Shown here piece by piece: positions 8,494 to 17,010 of a DNA stretch of 64,000 nucleotides (position 1 is the stretch's first letter; every line of letters begins with the position of its first letter). A model generated the notes under the pieces. The model saw nothing but the letters and a program-made list of their open reading frames with translations, did no database searches and was not told the DNA's origin. The position numbers were made by a program, and so were the translations under genes. Origin of the DNA: Lachnospiraceae bacterium (GTDB lineage Bacteria; Bacillota; Clostridia; Lachnospirales; Lachnospiraceae); assembly GCA_017936785.1 (NCBI GenBank), contig JAGBEV010000031.1:89739-153738 (forward strand). The letters run 5' to 3'.

Positions 8494-10812
8494 TCACCCC
8501 GTCGTTCTCTCAATATCAATTACACTTTCAACATTTCTCAATTTATCGATAATACGGTTCAGTTCTTCCCTGCTGCTGATTTCAAAGGAAGTCGACATAG
8601 TCGCCACTCCCTGCTTGCTGGTCTTGGTATTCATACTGATGATATCAATATTCTTTTCCGTCAATGCTCTGGAAATATCTGCCAGAAGACCATTGCGGTT
8701 ATCCGCATAGATCACGATCTCAGCCAGATATTTTTCTGCGCCTTCCAGACTTTCCTCCTGCCACTCCGCATCGATCAGACGGGCACGGTCGATTTCCTGA
8801 AGATTGATGATATTGATACAGTCGGTACGGTGAATGGAAACGCCCCTGCCTCTTGTAACAAAACCTACGATCTCATCTCCCGGCACAGGAGAACAGCACT
8901 TGGAAAAACGGACTGCCACATCATGAATTCCCTTTACCACAATACCGCTCTGGGATTTTGCCTTGGGCAGCATCTGCTTTGCTGCAGCATTTTCTTCCAC
9001 ATTCCTTAAAACTTCTTCATCGGTAATTTCCTTTGCATGGTCCTTCTCAAAAAGTTCCCGCATTTTATTGACAACCTGACCTTCTTTTAAAGCGCCGTGT
9101 CCGATTGCCGCCAATACGGATTCCCAATCCTTAAACCCATACTTTTTCATGACTGCTTCCATATATTCAGGTCTCATGATATCCACCTGGCTGATGGATT
9201 TTGCCTTGCAGTAATTTTGTAAGAAGTCTTTTCCTTTTATGATATTTTCATCTTTAAATTCATTTTTAAACCACTGGTTGATCTTATTTTTTGCCTGGGT
9301 GGATTTGACAACATTCAGCCAGTCCCTGCTGGGTCCTTTGGAATTCTGGCTGGTAAGGATTTCTACTTTATCTCCGTTATTGATCACATAATCAATAGAA
9401 ACCAGTTTGCCGTTGACTCTTGCTCCCACCATTTTATTGCCAACGGCTGAATGAATGCAGTACGCAAAGTCAATAGGCGTAGAACCTGCGGGCAGATTTT
9501 TCACATCTCCTGTGGGAGTAAAACAATATACATTATCCGCAAACAGGTCCAGGTCGCTTTTTAACAGCTTCATGAATTCCCTGTTATCGGAGGTATCCCT
9601 CTGCCATTCCAGAATCTGTCTCAGCCATGCCAGCTTTTCCTCTTCTCCTGTAGAAATCTTCTTGCCGTCAGAAGCTTCTTTATATTTCCAATGTGCCGCA
9701 ATACCATATTCTGCCGTCCTGTGCATTTCATAGGTCCTGATCTGGATTTCAAAGGGCTGACCCGTGGAACCGATCAGTGTGGTATGAAGAGACTGGTACA
9801 TATTGCCTTTGGGCATGGCAATATAGTCCTTAAATCTACCGGGAATGGGCTTATACATTTCATGAATAACACCCAAAGCTGCATAACAATCCTTTACGCT
9901 GTCCACGATAATGCGGACTGCAAAAAGATCGTAAATCTGGTCTATGGTTTTGTTCTGATTTTTCATTTTTTTGTAAATGCTGAAGAAATGCTTTACCCTG
10001 CCGTCGATCTTTGCCTCAATGCCGGCATTTTTGATATGCTTGCTGACTTCATCCACAATATCCTGAACGTATTTTTCCCGTTCACTTTTGCGGACTGCGA
10101 TCTTATCCACCAGGTCGTAATATACGTCCGGCTCCAGATATTTTAAAGATAGATCGTCTAATTCCACTTTTACCTTGGAAATTCCCAGTCTTTGGGCAAT
10201 GGGTGAGTATATGTCCAAAGTTTCCCTTGCCTTTTCCTGCTGTTTTTCCGGTATCATGTGTTTTAAGGTACGCATGTTGTGCAGCCTGTCGGCAAGCTTA
10301 ATGATTATGACACGGATATCCTTTGCCATGGCAAGAAACATCTTACGCAGATTTTCCGCCTGCAGCTCGATCTTATCCCCGTCATACTGAAGTCTTCCCA
10401 GTTTGGTAACTCCGTCAACTAACAGCGCTACATCACTGCCGAATTCCTGCTCGATTTCCTCTGTGGTAAAAATAGTATCCTCCACCACATCATGTAAAAG
10501 TCCTGCTGCAATGGTTTCCTTATCCATTTCCAGATCCGCAAGGATGATCGCCACGCACAGGGGATGGATAATATAAGGCTCCCCCGATTTACGTGCCTGG
10601 TCTTTATGGGCATCAGAAGCAAGACGATATGCCTTTTCAATCAGGGAAATATCGTCGCTGGGATGGTATTTATGAACTCTGGCAATGAGGTCATCATAAA
10701 GCTCTTCAGGGCTTTTAAATTCCTCCATAGCTTCAATTCTGCCATCATCCAGTACCAGTTCAGTTTTTTCTTCTCCCGGTGTCTCCGGCATGTTCCTTGT
10801 ACTTTCTTCCAT
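8494..10812 (-). CDS. rsh: Bifunctional (p)ppGpp synthetase/hydrolase (RelA/SpoT homologue)
   Basis: 772 aa from the ATG at 10812; an upstream GTG at 10839 has no ribosome site. Domains in order are: HD hydrolase (about 55-210, with the metal motif LLHDVVEDT at H107-D108), synthetase (about 250-360), TGS (about 405-465, DNVYCFTPTGDVKNLPAG), a zinc-finger/helical region (RFSKCCSPVPGDEIVGF) and ACT (about 695-772). Both catalytic halves look intact, so it should make and degrade (p)ppGpp in response to amino-acid starvation. It is first in the unit rsh-MBL-hemZ-regulator and divergent from ktrB. Confidence 0.96.
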   Translation of the reverse strand: MEESTRNMPETPGEEKTELVLDDGRIEAMEEFKSPEELYDDLIARVHKYHPSDDISLIEKAYRLASDAHKDQARKSGEPYIIHPLCVAIILADLEMDKETIAAGLLHDVVEDTIFTTEEIEQEFGSDVALLVDGVTKLGRLQYDGDKIELQAENLRKMFLAMAKDIRVIIIKLADRLHNMRTLKHMIPEKQQEKARETLDIYSPIAQRLGISKVKVELDDLSLKYLEPDVYYDLVDKIAVRKSEREKYVQDIVDEVSKHIKNAGIEAKIDGRVKHFFSIYKKMKNQNKTIDQIYDLFAVRIIVDSVKDCYAALGVIHEMYKPIPGRFKDYIAMPKGNMYQSLHTTLIGSTGQPFEIQIRTYEMHRTAEYGIAAHWKYKEASDGKKISTGEEEKLAWLRQILEWQRDTSDNREFMKLLKSDLDLFADNVYCFTPTGDVKNLPAGSTPIDFAYCIHSAVGNKMVGARVNGKLVSIDYVINNGDKVEILTSQNSKGPSRDWLNVVKSTQAKNKINQWFKNEFKDENIIKGKDFLQNYCKAKSISQVDIMRPEYMEAVMKKYGFKDWESVLAAIGHGALKEGQVVNKMRELFEKDHAKEITDEEVLRNVEENAAAKQMLPKAKSQSGIVVKGIHDVAVRFSKCCSPVPGDEIVGFVTRGRGVSIHRTDCINIINLQEIDRARLIDAEWQEESLEGAEKYLAEIVIYADNRNGLLADISRALTEKNIDIISMNTKTSKQGVATMSTSFEISSREELNRIIDKLRNVESVIDIERTTG

Positions 10813-10994
10813 ACTTACCGCCCACTTCTCAAACTTCACAAATCTAAAAAGATTATATTATTATTTTAACTTTTCGTCAATTTCCTACGTCAGAAACATA
10901 TTAAAAACCATAGAAACGTGTTAAAATATCCACATGGGCATTTGTCTCTGAATGTCTTGACAGAGCGAAACCCATAAATGAAAGGATTCCTATT

Positions 10995-12335
10995 ATGCCA
11001 AAAGGATTAAAAAATATCAGTGCCACCAGACTCATTGCACTGAGCTTTCTGATTGTTATATTGACCGGAGCCATTCTGTTATGTCTCCCTGTTTCTTCCC
11101 GAAGCGGAGAGTGGACCGGCTTCATTGATGCATTGTTCACTGCAACAAGCGCCACCTGTGTTACAGGTCTGATCGTTTTTGACACCTATACCCACTGGTC
11201 TTTGTTCGGACAGCTTGTGATCCTGACCATGATCCAGATCGGCGGCATCGGATTGATGACCATTATCATTATGGTATTTATTTTCTTAAAGAAAAAGATC
11301 AGTCTCCATGAAAGGCTGATCCTCATGCAGTCTGCAGGAACTGTCCGCGTCAGCGGCATGGTCAGACTGGTAAAACGTATCACAAAGGGAACGCTGGTCT
11401 GCGAAGGCATGGGAGCCCTGCTCCTTGCCATCCGCTTTATCCCCCAAATGGGCTTTTTCCAGGGATTGTATTATGCCATCTTCCATGCTGTTTCAGCATT
11501 TTGTAATGCAGGCTTTGACCTCATGGGACAGTTTGAACAGTTTTCTTCCCTGACAGCCTATGAAACAGACTTTTTAGTCAACATTACTATTATGATGCTC
11601 ATTATAGTTGGAGGTATCGGCTTTCTGGTATGGGATGAGATCATCCGTTATGGAATCCATTTTAAAAAATATTCTCTCCATGCCAAGATCGTTTTGACCA
11701 CTACCTTATTTTTAACAGTAACAGGTACTGTGGGGCTGTTTATTTTTGAATATAAGGGCAATCTGGCAGGTCTTTCCCTGCCGGACAAGATCTTATCCGC
11801 CGCTTTTATGTCCGTTACCACAAGAACAGCAGGCTTTAATACCATGGACCTTGCCTCTCTTTCAGAATCGGGAAGCATGTTATCCATGATTTTAATGTTT
11901 ATCGGAGGAAGTCCCGGCTCCACTGCCGGCGGTATCAAAACCTCCACTCTGGCAGTTGTATTTTTTGCCATGATCTCCATGTCAAGAGGACATGAACAGA
12001 TCACTTTATTTAAAAGAAGACTGGGGGCTAAGCTGGTAAAGCAGGCATCTGTTATTATTATCATTTATTTATCCGGTATTCTGTTTGCCACTATGCTGAT
12101 CTGCTTTGCAGAACCCTGTTCTATGACGGATATTCTCTTTGAAACCATATCCGCCGCAGCCACTGTAGGACTTTCCAGAGGACTTACCCCGTCCCTGGGA
12201 ACTTTTTCCCATATCATTCTGGCATTTTTGATGTTTGCCGGACGAATCGGCGGGCTTTCCATGATGCTGGTATTCGGAGAAGAAAAACCCCAGCCGCCTG
12301 TAAAAAGACCTACAGAGCCTATTATCATAGGTTAG
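10995..12335 (+). CDS. ktrB: Potassium uptake channel subunit KtrB/TrkH
   Basis: 446 aa membrane protein with the fourfold pore architecture of the Trk/Ktr/HKT family. The four selectivity-filter loops are visible as SATCVTGL, SAFCNAGFD, TRTAGFNT and ATVGLSRG, each with the key glycine. It conducts K+ (with Na+ in many KtrB proteins) under control of a cytoplasmic RCK ring. The partner gene ktrA follows 82 bp downstream. AAAGGA precedes the ATG. I looked for a c-di-AMP (ydaO) riboswitch in the 180-bp leader and did not find one. Confidence 0.95.
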   Translation: MPKGLKNISATRLIALSFLIVILTGAILLCLPVSSRSGEWTGFIDALFTATSATCVTGLIVFDTYTHWSLFGQLVILTMIQIGGIGLMTIIIMVFIFLKKKISLHERLILMQSAGTVRVSGMVRLVKRITKGTLVCEGMGALLLAIRFIPQMGFFQGLYYAIFHAVSAFCNAGFDLMGQFEQFSSLTAYETDFLVNITIMMLIIVGGIGFLVWDEIIRYGIHFKKYSLHAKIVLTTTLFLTVTGTVGLFIFEYKGNLAGLSLPDKILSAAFMSVTTRTAGFNTMDLASLSESGSMLSMILMFIGGSPGSTAGGIKTSTLAVVFFAMISMSRGHEQITLFKRRLGAKLVKQASVIIIIYLSGILFATMLICFAEPCSMTDILFETISAAATVGLSRGLTPSLGTFSHIILAFLMFAGRIGGLSMMLVFGEEKPQPPVKRPTEPIIIG

Positions 12336-12417
12336 GAGCTCTCTCAGTATAGAACCATATAAAAATTATGAACCAACAAATATACAAAAATGTAATGATC
12401 TGGAAAGGAATCAATTT

Positions 12418-13077
12418 ATGAAATCTATCTTAGTGATCGGAATGGGAACTTTAGGAAGACATCTTGCAGTGAAGATGCTGGAAATGGGAAATGATGTGAT
12501 GATCATAGATAAAAATGAATACATCATTCAGGAGCTTGCACCGGTTTTCCCTGATTCTATAGTGGGCGATTGTACCAATGAAGGAGTGCTCCGCTCCATC
12601 GGCGTCAATAATTTTGATTACTGCTTTGTTGCAATCGGCGAGGATTTTTATGCTTCTCTGGAAATCACTTCTATCCTCAAAGAATTAGGAGCAAATTGTG
12701 TCATCTCCAAGGCAAAGCGCCAGAGACAGGCTGAATTTCTGAAAAAGATCGGCGCAGATGAGGTATTTTATCCCGAACGGGAAATTGCCGAAAAACTTGC
12801 TGTCCGTTATAATGCTACGAATATCTTTGATTATATCGAGCTGACTTCAGAATATTCCATTTTTGAAATTCCCATTCTGCCGGAATGGGCCGGAAAGACC
12901 ATTATGGAGGTAGATGTGCGCCGCAATTACAGCATCAACATCATTGCCGTAAAAAACGGTTCCAAGGTCAATCCCCTGCCCGGCGGAAATCATGTATTTG
13001 AAGAAGGAAGCCATATTGTAGTCATCGGCAAATCCTCCGATGTATTCCAACTGACTTCCCGTATTTCTGAAGACTAA
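12418..13077 (+). CDS. ktrA: KtrA/TrkA potassium channel regulatory subunit
   Basis: 219 aa. An RCK-N Rossmann domain with the nucleotide loop GMGTLG and an acidic residue after strand 2 (MIIDKNE) fills residues 1-130. An RCK-C domain (about 140-219) follows, the usual site for c-di-AMP. It gates KtrB by binding ATP/ADP or NAD(H). The length matches KtrA (about 220 aa) rather than the double-length TrkA. GGAAAGGA lies upstream of the ATG. Confidence 0.94.
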   Translation: MKSILVIGMGTLGRHLAVKMLEMGNDVMIIDKNEYIIQELAPVFPDSIVGDCTNEGVLRSIGVNNFDYCFVAIGEDFYASLEITSILKELGANCVISKAKRQRQAEFLKKIGADEVFYPEREIAEKLAVRYNATNIFDYIELTSEYSIFEIPILPEWAGKTIMEVDVRRNYSINIIAVKNGSKVNPLPGGNHVFEEGSHIVVIGKSSDVFQLTSRISED

Positions 13078-13081
13078 AAAA

Positions 13082-13124
13082 GATCTCCGGCAGCTCTATG
13101 AAAAATATATGAGCGTCCGGAGAT
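13082..13124. terminator. Bidirectional terminator between ktrA and degV
   Basis: GATCTCCGG pairs with CCGGAGAT, and an inner GCTC pairs with GAGC. The hairpin is flanked by an A-run on the left and TTATTTT on the right. It lies between the convergent ktrA and degV genes and can serve both. Confidence 0.75.
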
Positions 13125-13136
13125 TATTTTATCACT

Positions 13137-14015
13137 TTATTGGCAGGCATCTTTTAAATCAAAACAAAGTCCTACAGTTTTGGGGCCCGCATTTGCTGCG
13201 ATCGCCGCACCGATCTGATAATAACCGGCGGGACCGTATCCTACCTTTTCCCTCATCATTGCCTCGATTTCTTCTTTGGCATGGGTATCACTGCCGTAAA
13301 TAACCTCATAGGGCGTTCCGGGCTTCATGTCTGCCAGGCACATATCTACGATCTTGGGAATCAGTTTACTTTCACCACGAACCTTTGCTCCGGTGGTGAT
13401 TTCATTATCGGAAATCTTCATAATAGGCTTTAAATTCAGCCTGTCCCCCACAAATGCCGCCGCACTGGGAATCCTGCCGGATTTTCCCGCATAGCGCAGG
13501 GTATACATACCAAAATAGATCCGGCGGGTATCAATGGATTCTTTCAGGTAAGCCGCAATATCAGCAGCTGCACTGCCCTCTTTTATCATCCGGGCAGCAT
13601 TGACAACCGGCTCACCGTAAAGGGCAGAATAGCCTTTACCGTCAATATTGTAAATATTCAGCTTTCCTTCATACTCAGGATGTTCTTCAAAAAACAGATC
13701 CTTTGCCATCAAAGAGTTTCCATAGGTAGCTGATCCATGGGAATTGATCAACACCAGAATGATATCCGTATATCCCGCTTTTGCTTCTTCCAGATACAGT
13801 TCCTGAAACTCAAAGGGTGTGATCTGGGAAGTCTTGGGTATTTCATCATATTGAGCCATCAATTCATAAAATCCGTCATTATCAAAATCCACACGGCTTG
13901 TATAGGATTTGTCTCCCAACGCTACCTGAAAAGGTAAAATTTTAATATCCAGATTTTTCTCATTTTCATAATCGATATCGCTTGCTGAATCTGTAATGAT
14001 TCTGATCTTTTCCAT
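13137..14015 (-). CDS. DegV family fatty-acid-binding protein
   Basis: 292 aa. The opening I-T-D-S-A-S-D, the TSRV and TSQITPFEF segments, and the C-terminal IGAAIAANAGPKTVG-type segment are typical of DegV. These proteins bind a single fatty acid; in Firmicutes the related FakB proteins present fatty acids to the FakA kinase for phosphorylation. No fakA is seen here. It is an isolated gene convergent with ktrA. Confidence 0.93.
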   Translation of the reverse strand: MEKIRIITDSASDIDYENEKNLDIKILPFQVALGDKSYTSRVDFDNDGFYELMAQYDEIPKTSQITPFEFQELYLEEAKAGYTDIILVLINSHGSATYGNSLMAKDLFFEEHPEYEGKLNIYNIDGKGYSALYGEPVVNAARMIKEGSAAADIAAYLKESIDTRRIYFGMYTLRYAGKSGRIPSAAAFVGDRLNLKPIMKISDNEITTGAKVRGESKLIPKIVDMCLADMKPGTPYEVIYGSDTHAKEEIEAMMREKVGYGPAGYYQIGAAIAANAGPKTVGLCFDLKDACQ

Positions 14016-14136
14016 CTTTTAGTCCCCCATAAATATTTGTGATAAAGAAACTATAGCCATTATACGAAAAAACTTTTGAATTTTCCATACTTTTTTTATT
14101 GATATCTTTCAATTACTCTCTTAGGCTCAGACACTG

Positions 14137-14547
14137 CTAATATTCCAGTTTGCCAAGCACATAATATTCCATATCTGCTTTACAGATCAATTTCCCATTT
14201 TCATCTCTGATAAACACATCATAACGGAACAAAGTTTTTCCGGCTTTTAATTCCACTGCCTCCGCATAGAGCCTGCCGCATCCGATTGCAGGATTCAGAT
14301 AGGAAATGGTGCCCATGGTCGTGGTAACTGCTGCTCCATGAGTCATTGCCGCCGTTCCGCCTACTGTATCGCATACGGAAAACAGACAGCCGCCATGAAC
14401 GGAACCCATGGGATTTAACAGATCCTCGTCCACTGCCACTTCCGCTTTTGCCCTTCCTTTGCCTAATTCCGTAAATGTCAGGTGATTATACTTAATATAA
14501 CCCTTTTCACTCTGGACTCTTGTTTTCAAAAAATCATATAATTCCAT
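14137..14547 (-). CDS. PaaI-type hotdog-fold thioesterase
   Basis: 136 aa, a single hotdog domain. The signature N-P-M-G-S-V-H-G-G-C-L-F followed by the helix SVCDTVGGTAA is the PaaI/YdiI acyl-CoA thioesterase motif, and the strand ATVTTTMGTISYLNPA-like segment follows. The likely role is hydrolysis of acyl- or aryl-acyl-CoA esters; the substrate cannot be inferred from neighbours. It is a stand-alone gene. Confidence 0.88.
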   Translation of the reverse strand: MELYDFLKTRVQSEKGYIKYNHLTFTELGKGRAKAEVAVDEDLLNPMGSVHGGCLFSVCDTVGGTAAMTHGAAVTTTMGTISYLNPAIGCGRLYAEAVELKAGKTLFRYDVFIRDENGKLICKADMEYYVLGKLEY

Positions 14548-14759
14548 TTTAGCTCTCCGTTCTAAAAAATCCTATTGCCGCCGCTGCATTGCCGGCAGGC
14601 AGAATCTATATTAACTTGAATAGACTCAGATAAAATCATCCATTTAATATTAACAGATAAAAACGAAAAATAAATACTGATGTGAAGTATCCTATCGAAG
14701 TTTTTATGATATGAAAGACTTCCTAAATAGAAATGATTCATTGAATAAACAAAAAATTT

Positions 14760-15326
14760 TTATAGCCCAACCAATTTTTTTATTTTCTCTTGACTCCACT
14801 CTTCATTATCCCAAAAGAAATATTCTTCCTTCCTCTTTTTAAATATGCGAAAAGGCATTGATGTATTATCATAAATATGCATAACATCACATACCTCAAC
14901 TAATTGTGGAATTAGATTTAATGCCTTTTTATATCTGGAACGTATTTTATCTTCCGGAACCCCATGACCTCCAACTGCTTCTCTGGATTCCACTCGCAAA
15001 ACATTCACATTTACATCCGAAGTAAGTACATATATACATCTGATAAAATATCCCTGCTCTTTTGCTTTTTTAAGTAATTTCAGATTACGTTCTGTAGATA
15101 AAACTGTTTCAAAGGTAAAACTCTCTTTACCCAAAACTGCATCTTCACGCATTTGTTCCGCTATTTGTGCTGCTTCCAAATCGCTGCAATAATTTGTCCT
15201 TTTGATGTCATCTGCATTAATATATGGTTCTATCACCTTTGCCATTTTCGTAATGGTAGATTTCCCACTTCCATTAGGACCTGCAAACACAATAATTTCC
15301 GGCAGTTTATCATTATGTTGTTGCAT
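14760..15326 (-). CDS. Zeta-toxin-like kinase (toxin of a toxin-antitoxin pair)
   Basis: 188 aa from the ATG at 15326, which follows GGAAGGAG; the longer open frame upstream is part of the antitoxin gene in another frame. The N-terminus has a P-loop (FAGPNGSGKST) and the NADD and TFETVLST segments of zeta toxins/UDP-GlcNAc kinases. An RSRYKKALNLIPQL helix follows. Zeta toxins phosphorylate UDP-N-acetylglucosamine and block wall synthesis; many chromosomal relatives are uncharacterised. It overlaps the small upstream gene by 14 nt, which indicates translational coupling. Confidence 0.82.
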   Translation of the reverse strand: MQQHNDKLPEIIVFAGPNGSGKSTITKMAKVIEPYINADDIKRTNYCSDLEAAQIAEQMREDAVLGKESFTFETVLSTERNLKLLKKAKEQGYFIRCIYVLTSDVNVNVLRVESREAVGGHGVPEDKIRSRYKKALNLIPQLVEVCDVMHIYDNTSMPFRIFKKRKEEYFFWDNEEWSQEKIKKLVGL

Positions 15327-15498
15327 ATTTTCTCCTTCCGTCCGGATATTCAAGATAAGCCGTTCTTTTCTCTTCATCATATCCTGCGATTGGCACACCC
15401 TTAATTTTCTTTATTTCATTATCTATACGTATTGCTTCTTTGAAACGCTCTGTCAATTCATTGTCTGATATTCCACAGGTAGAATCAAGTTCATTCAT
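15313..15498 (-). CDS. Small antitoxin-like protein paired with the zeta kinase
   Basis: 61 aa from the ATG at 15498, with AAAGGAG 8 nt upstream. The protein is charged, with a helix (ISDNELTERFKEAIRID) and a C-terminal beta-hairpin (TAYLEYPDGRRKYATT). It resembles the short proteins encoded before zeta-like kinases in Firmicutes and is not obviously related to the three-helix epsilon antitoxin. Its role as antitoxin is inferred from position, size and the overlap with the toxin start. Confidence 0.65.
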   Translation of the reverse strand: MNELDSTCGISDNELTERFKEAIRIDNEIKKIKGVPIAGYDEEKRTAYLEYPDGRRKYATT

Positions 15499-15610
15499 AA
15501 TTCCGGCTCCTTTCTTAACCATTATGCTTACCTTACTTTATAATATACAAAATTCCCATGTAATTTCTGGTATAATCATAGTAACAAACCTTTTTGACAA
15601 TTCCAAGCTT

Positions 15611-15807
15611 TTACTTCTCCAAATTAATTAGCATATCATCCAACATATCCGATAAATATTCGGAGGTCGGTTTTTGTTCTCTTAAAATTCCTGTGTTTCA
15701 CCATGCTTTATTTTACAACATAAATCAAACCGATACAAACCATTGTTTGATTCTTTTTGTTTTTCCCATAATGTTAATGACTCACCAAAAACATACTCTT
15801 TACACAC
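15611..15807 (-). pseudogene. Frameshifted small protein gene of unknown family
   Basis: Reading the minus strand from a GTG at 15807 gives 40 coding-like residues (EYVFGESLTLWEKQK, GLYRFDLCCKIKHGE) ending in TAA at a T-run. Restoring one T makes the frame continue as EQKPTSEYLSDMLDDML and stop at 15611. The simplest reading is a small protein of about 65 aa broken by a one-base deletion. No ribosome binding site is visible, so the start may also be lost. Function unknown. Confidence 0.5.
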
Positions 15808-15942
15808 TAATATCTTATAGCTAATACTAATTATGTTTCATTATAGCAAAATAAAGCAATGATTAAAATACTTTGATATTTCCACTGATCAGTGTCTTTT
15901 ATCCCATTTTATATTTCTTCTGACATCTTTTCTGTCATCAAT

Positions 15943-15986
15943 AAAAAAGGCAGCATATCTGATCATTTCAACCGATATGATGCCTT
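15943..15986 (-). terminator. Terminator at the end of the cobalamin operon
   Basis: An 11-of-12 bp stem (15947-15958 with 15975-15986) is followed on the minus strand by TTTTTT. It is the first intrinsic terminator found downstream of cbiC, so it probably ends the cob transcript. Confidence 0.7.
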
Positions 15987-16007
15987 AAATATATAAATTT
16001 CATAATA

Positions 16008-16262
16008 CTATAACTGCTGGTAAAACCGTCTTTTACTTGAACATAGAGAATCCGGTGTTTCTTTCCATTCAAGTGCAATCAATTTAAAATTTGCCCAATC
16101 AAGAATGGCAGCATTGAAATCCGCAAGAGACATTTCCTTATAATCCGGGGTTTTCAAGGCAAGCAATGACTCATAATCTTCTTTTGTTCCATTGGGATTC
16201 TGCCGGGGCTCAGTGGAAATATAGCTGATATCTGTCTCGTTCTGTAGTTCTTCCAGGGTATG
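16008..16262 (-). pseudogene. Start-less coding remnant after cbiC
   Basis: An open frame of about 80 codons reads as plausible protein (LEELQNETDISYISTEP, DYKEMSLADFNAAILDWAN) and ends with TAG at 16008. The frame overlaps the 3' end of cbiC and is closed upstream by a TAA, with no ATG, GTG or TTG before residue 50 or so. It looks like the 3' part of a gene whose 5' end was lost when cbiC became its neighbour. I do not recognise the family. Confidence 0.45.
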
Positions 16263-16267
16263 ACCTT

Positions 16268-16909
16268 CTATCTTCCCAGTTCGTACAGCAGGGCATTACA
16301 GACAGCTGCGGCAACGTTGCTGCCGCCCTTTCTGCCTCTTGCCACAATATAGGGACAAGCCGTCTCCATGATCAGTTCCTTTGCCTCCACCACATTGACA
16401 AAGCCCACCGGCACTCCGATAATTCCTTTGGGGCTGATCTTCTTTGCCTGTATCAATTGATACAGCTCGATCAATGCCGTAGGCGCATTGCCGATGGCAA
16501 AAATAAGATCCCGGTCCAGCTCTGCCGCTTTATACATGCTGACAGCAGCCCTGGTCTGACCGGTTTCCTTTGCTTTTGCAGCCACATCCTCATCGCTCAT
16601 AAAGCAGAATACTTCTCCGCCGTATTTTTGCAATACCTTTTTATTGATACCGGACTTTGCCATCTGGGTATCCGTTACGATACACGCACCTTCTATAATC
16701 GCCCTGTGGAAATTTTCTACAGCTTTTTCAGAAAAACAAAGATTTTTCACATAATCAAAATCTGCTGTAGTATGAATGACACGCTTAATAATGGGCGCCT
16801 GATCCGGACTTAAAATGATATCGCCCAATTCTTTGGTGATGATCTCAAAGCTTTTTTCCTCGATCTGTCCCGGGGGCAGGTCTTTGTATTTGATCTGTTC
16901 TAATGTCAT
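16268..16909 (-). CDS. cbiC: Cobalt-precorrin-8 methylmutase
   Basis: 213 aa, the usual CbiC/CobH length. It moves the methyl group from C-11 to C-12 of the corrin ring to give cobyrinic acid. The catalytic histidine is H46 in RVIHTTADFDY. The family segments VTDTQMAKSG, GNAPTALIEL, GVPVGFVNVVEAKE and RGRKGGSNVAAA are all present. It is the last intact gene of the cobalamin operon, 101 bp after cobQ/cbiP. Confidence 0.96.
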   Translation of the reverse strand: MTLEQIKYKDLPPGQIEEKSFEIITKELGDIILSPDQAPIIKRVIHTTADFDYVKNLCFSEKAVENFHRAIIEGACIVTDTQMAKSGINKKVLQKYGGEVFCFMSDEDVAAKAKETGQTRAAVSMYKAAELDRDLIFAIGNAPTALIELYQLIQAKKISPKGIIGVPVGFVNVVEAKELIMETACPYIVARGRKGGSNVAAAVCNALLYELGR

Positions 16910-17010
16910 TTGAAACTTCTCCCTGCTTTATATACTTATTTTATATACCTGTTTCGCATATCCTGCTATCGTTTTTATTTCATTTTGCCGGACAGTCCCG
17001 CGGCATCCAG

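Noticed and set aside
10840-10994. Possible c-di-AMP (ydaO) riboswitch before ktrB
   Set aside because: The conserved aptamer segments of that class are absent; only a weak TGGG...CCCA hairpin with a CTCTG/CAGAG inner stem is seen.
11648-12064. Minus-strand frame of 138 codons within ktrB
   Set aside because: Antisense mirror of membrane-helix codons; no ribosome site.
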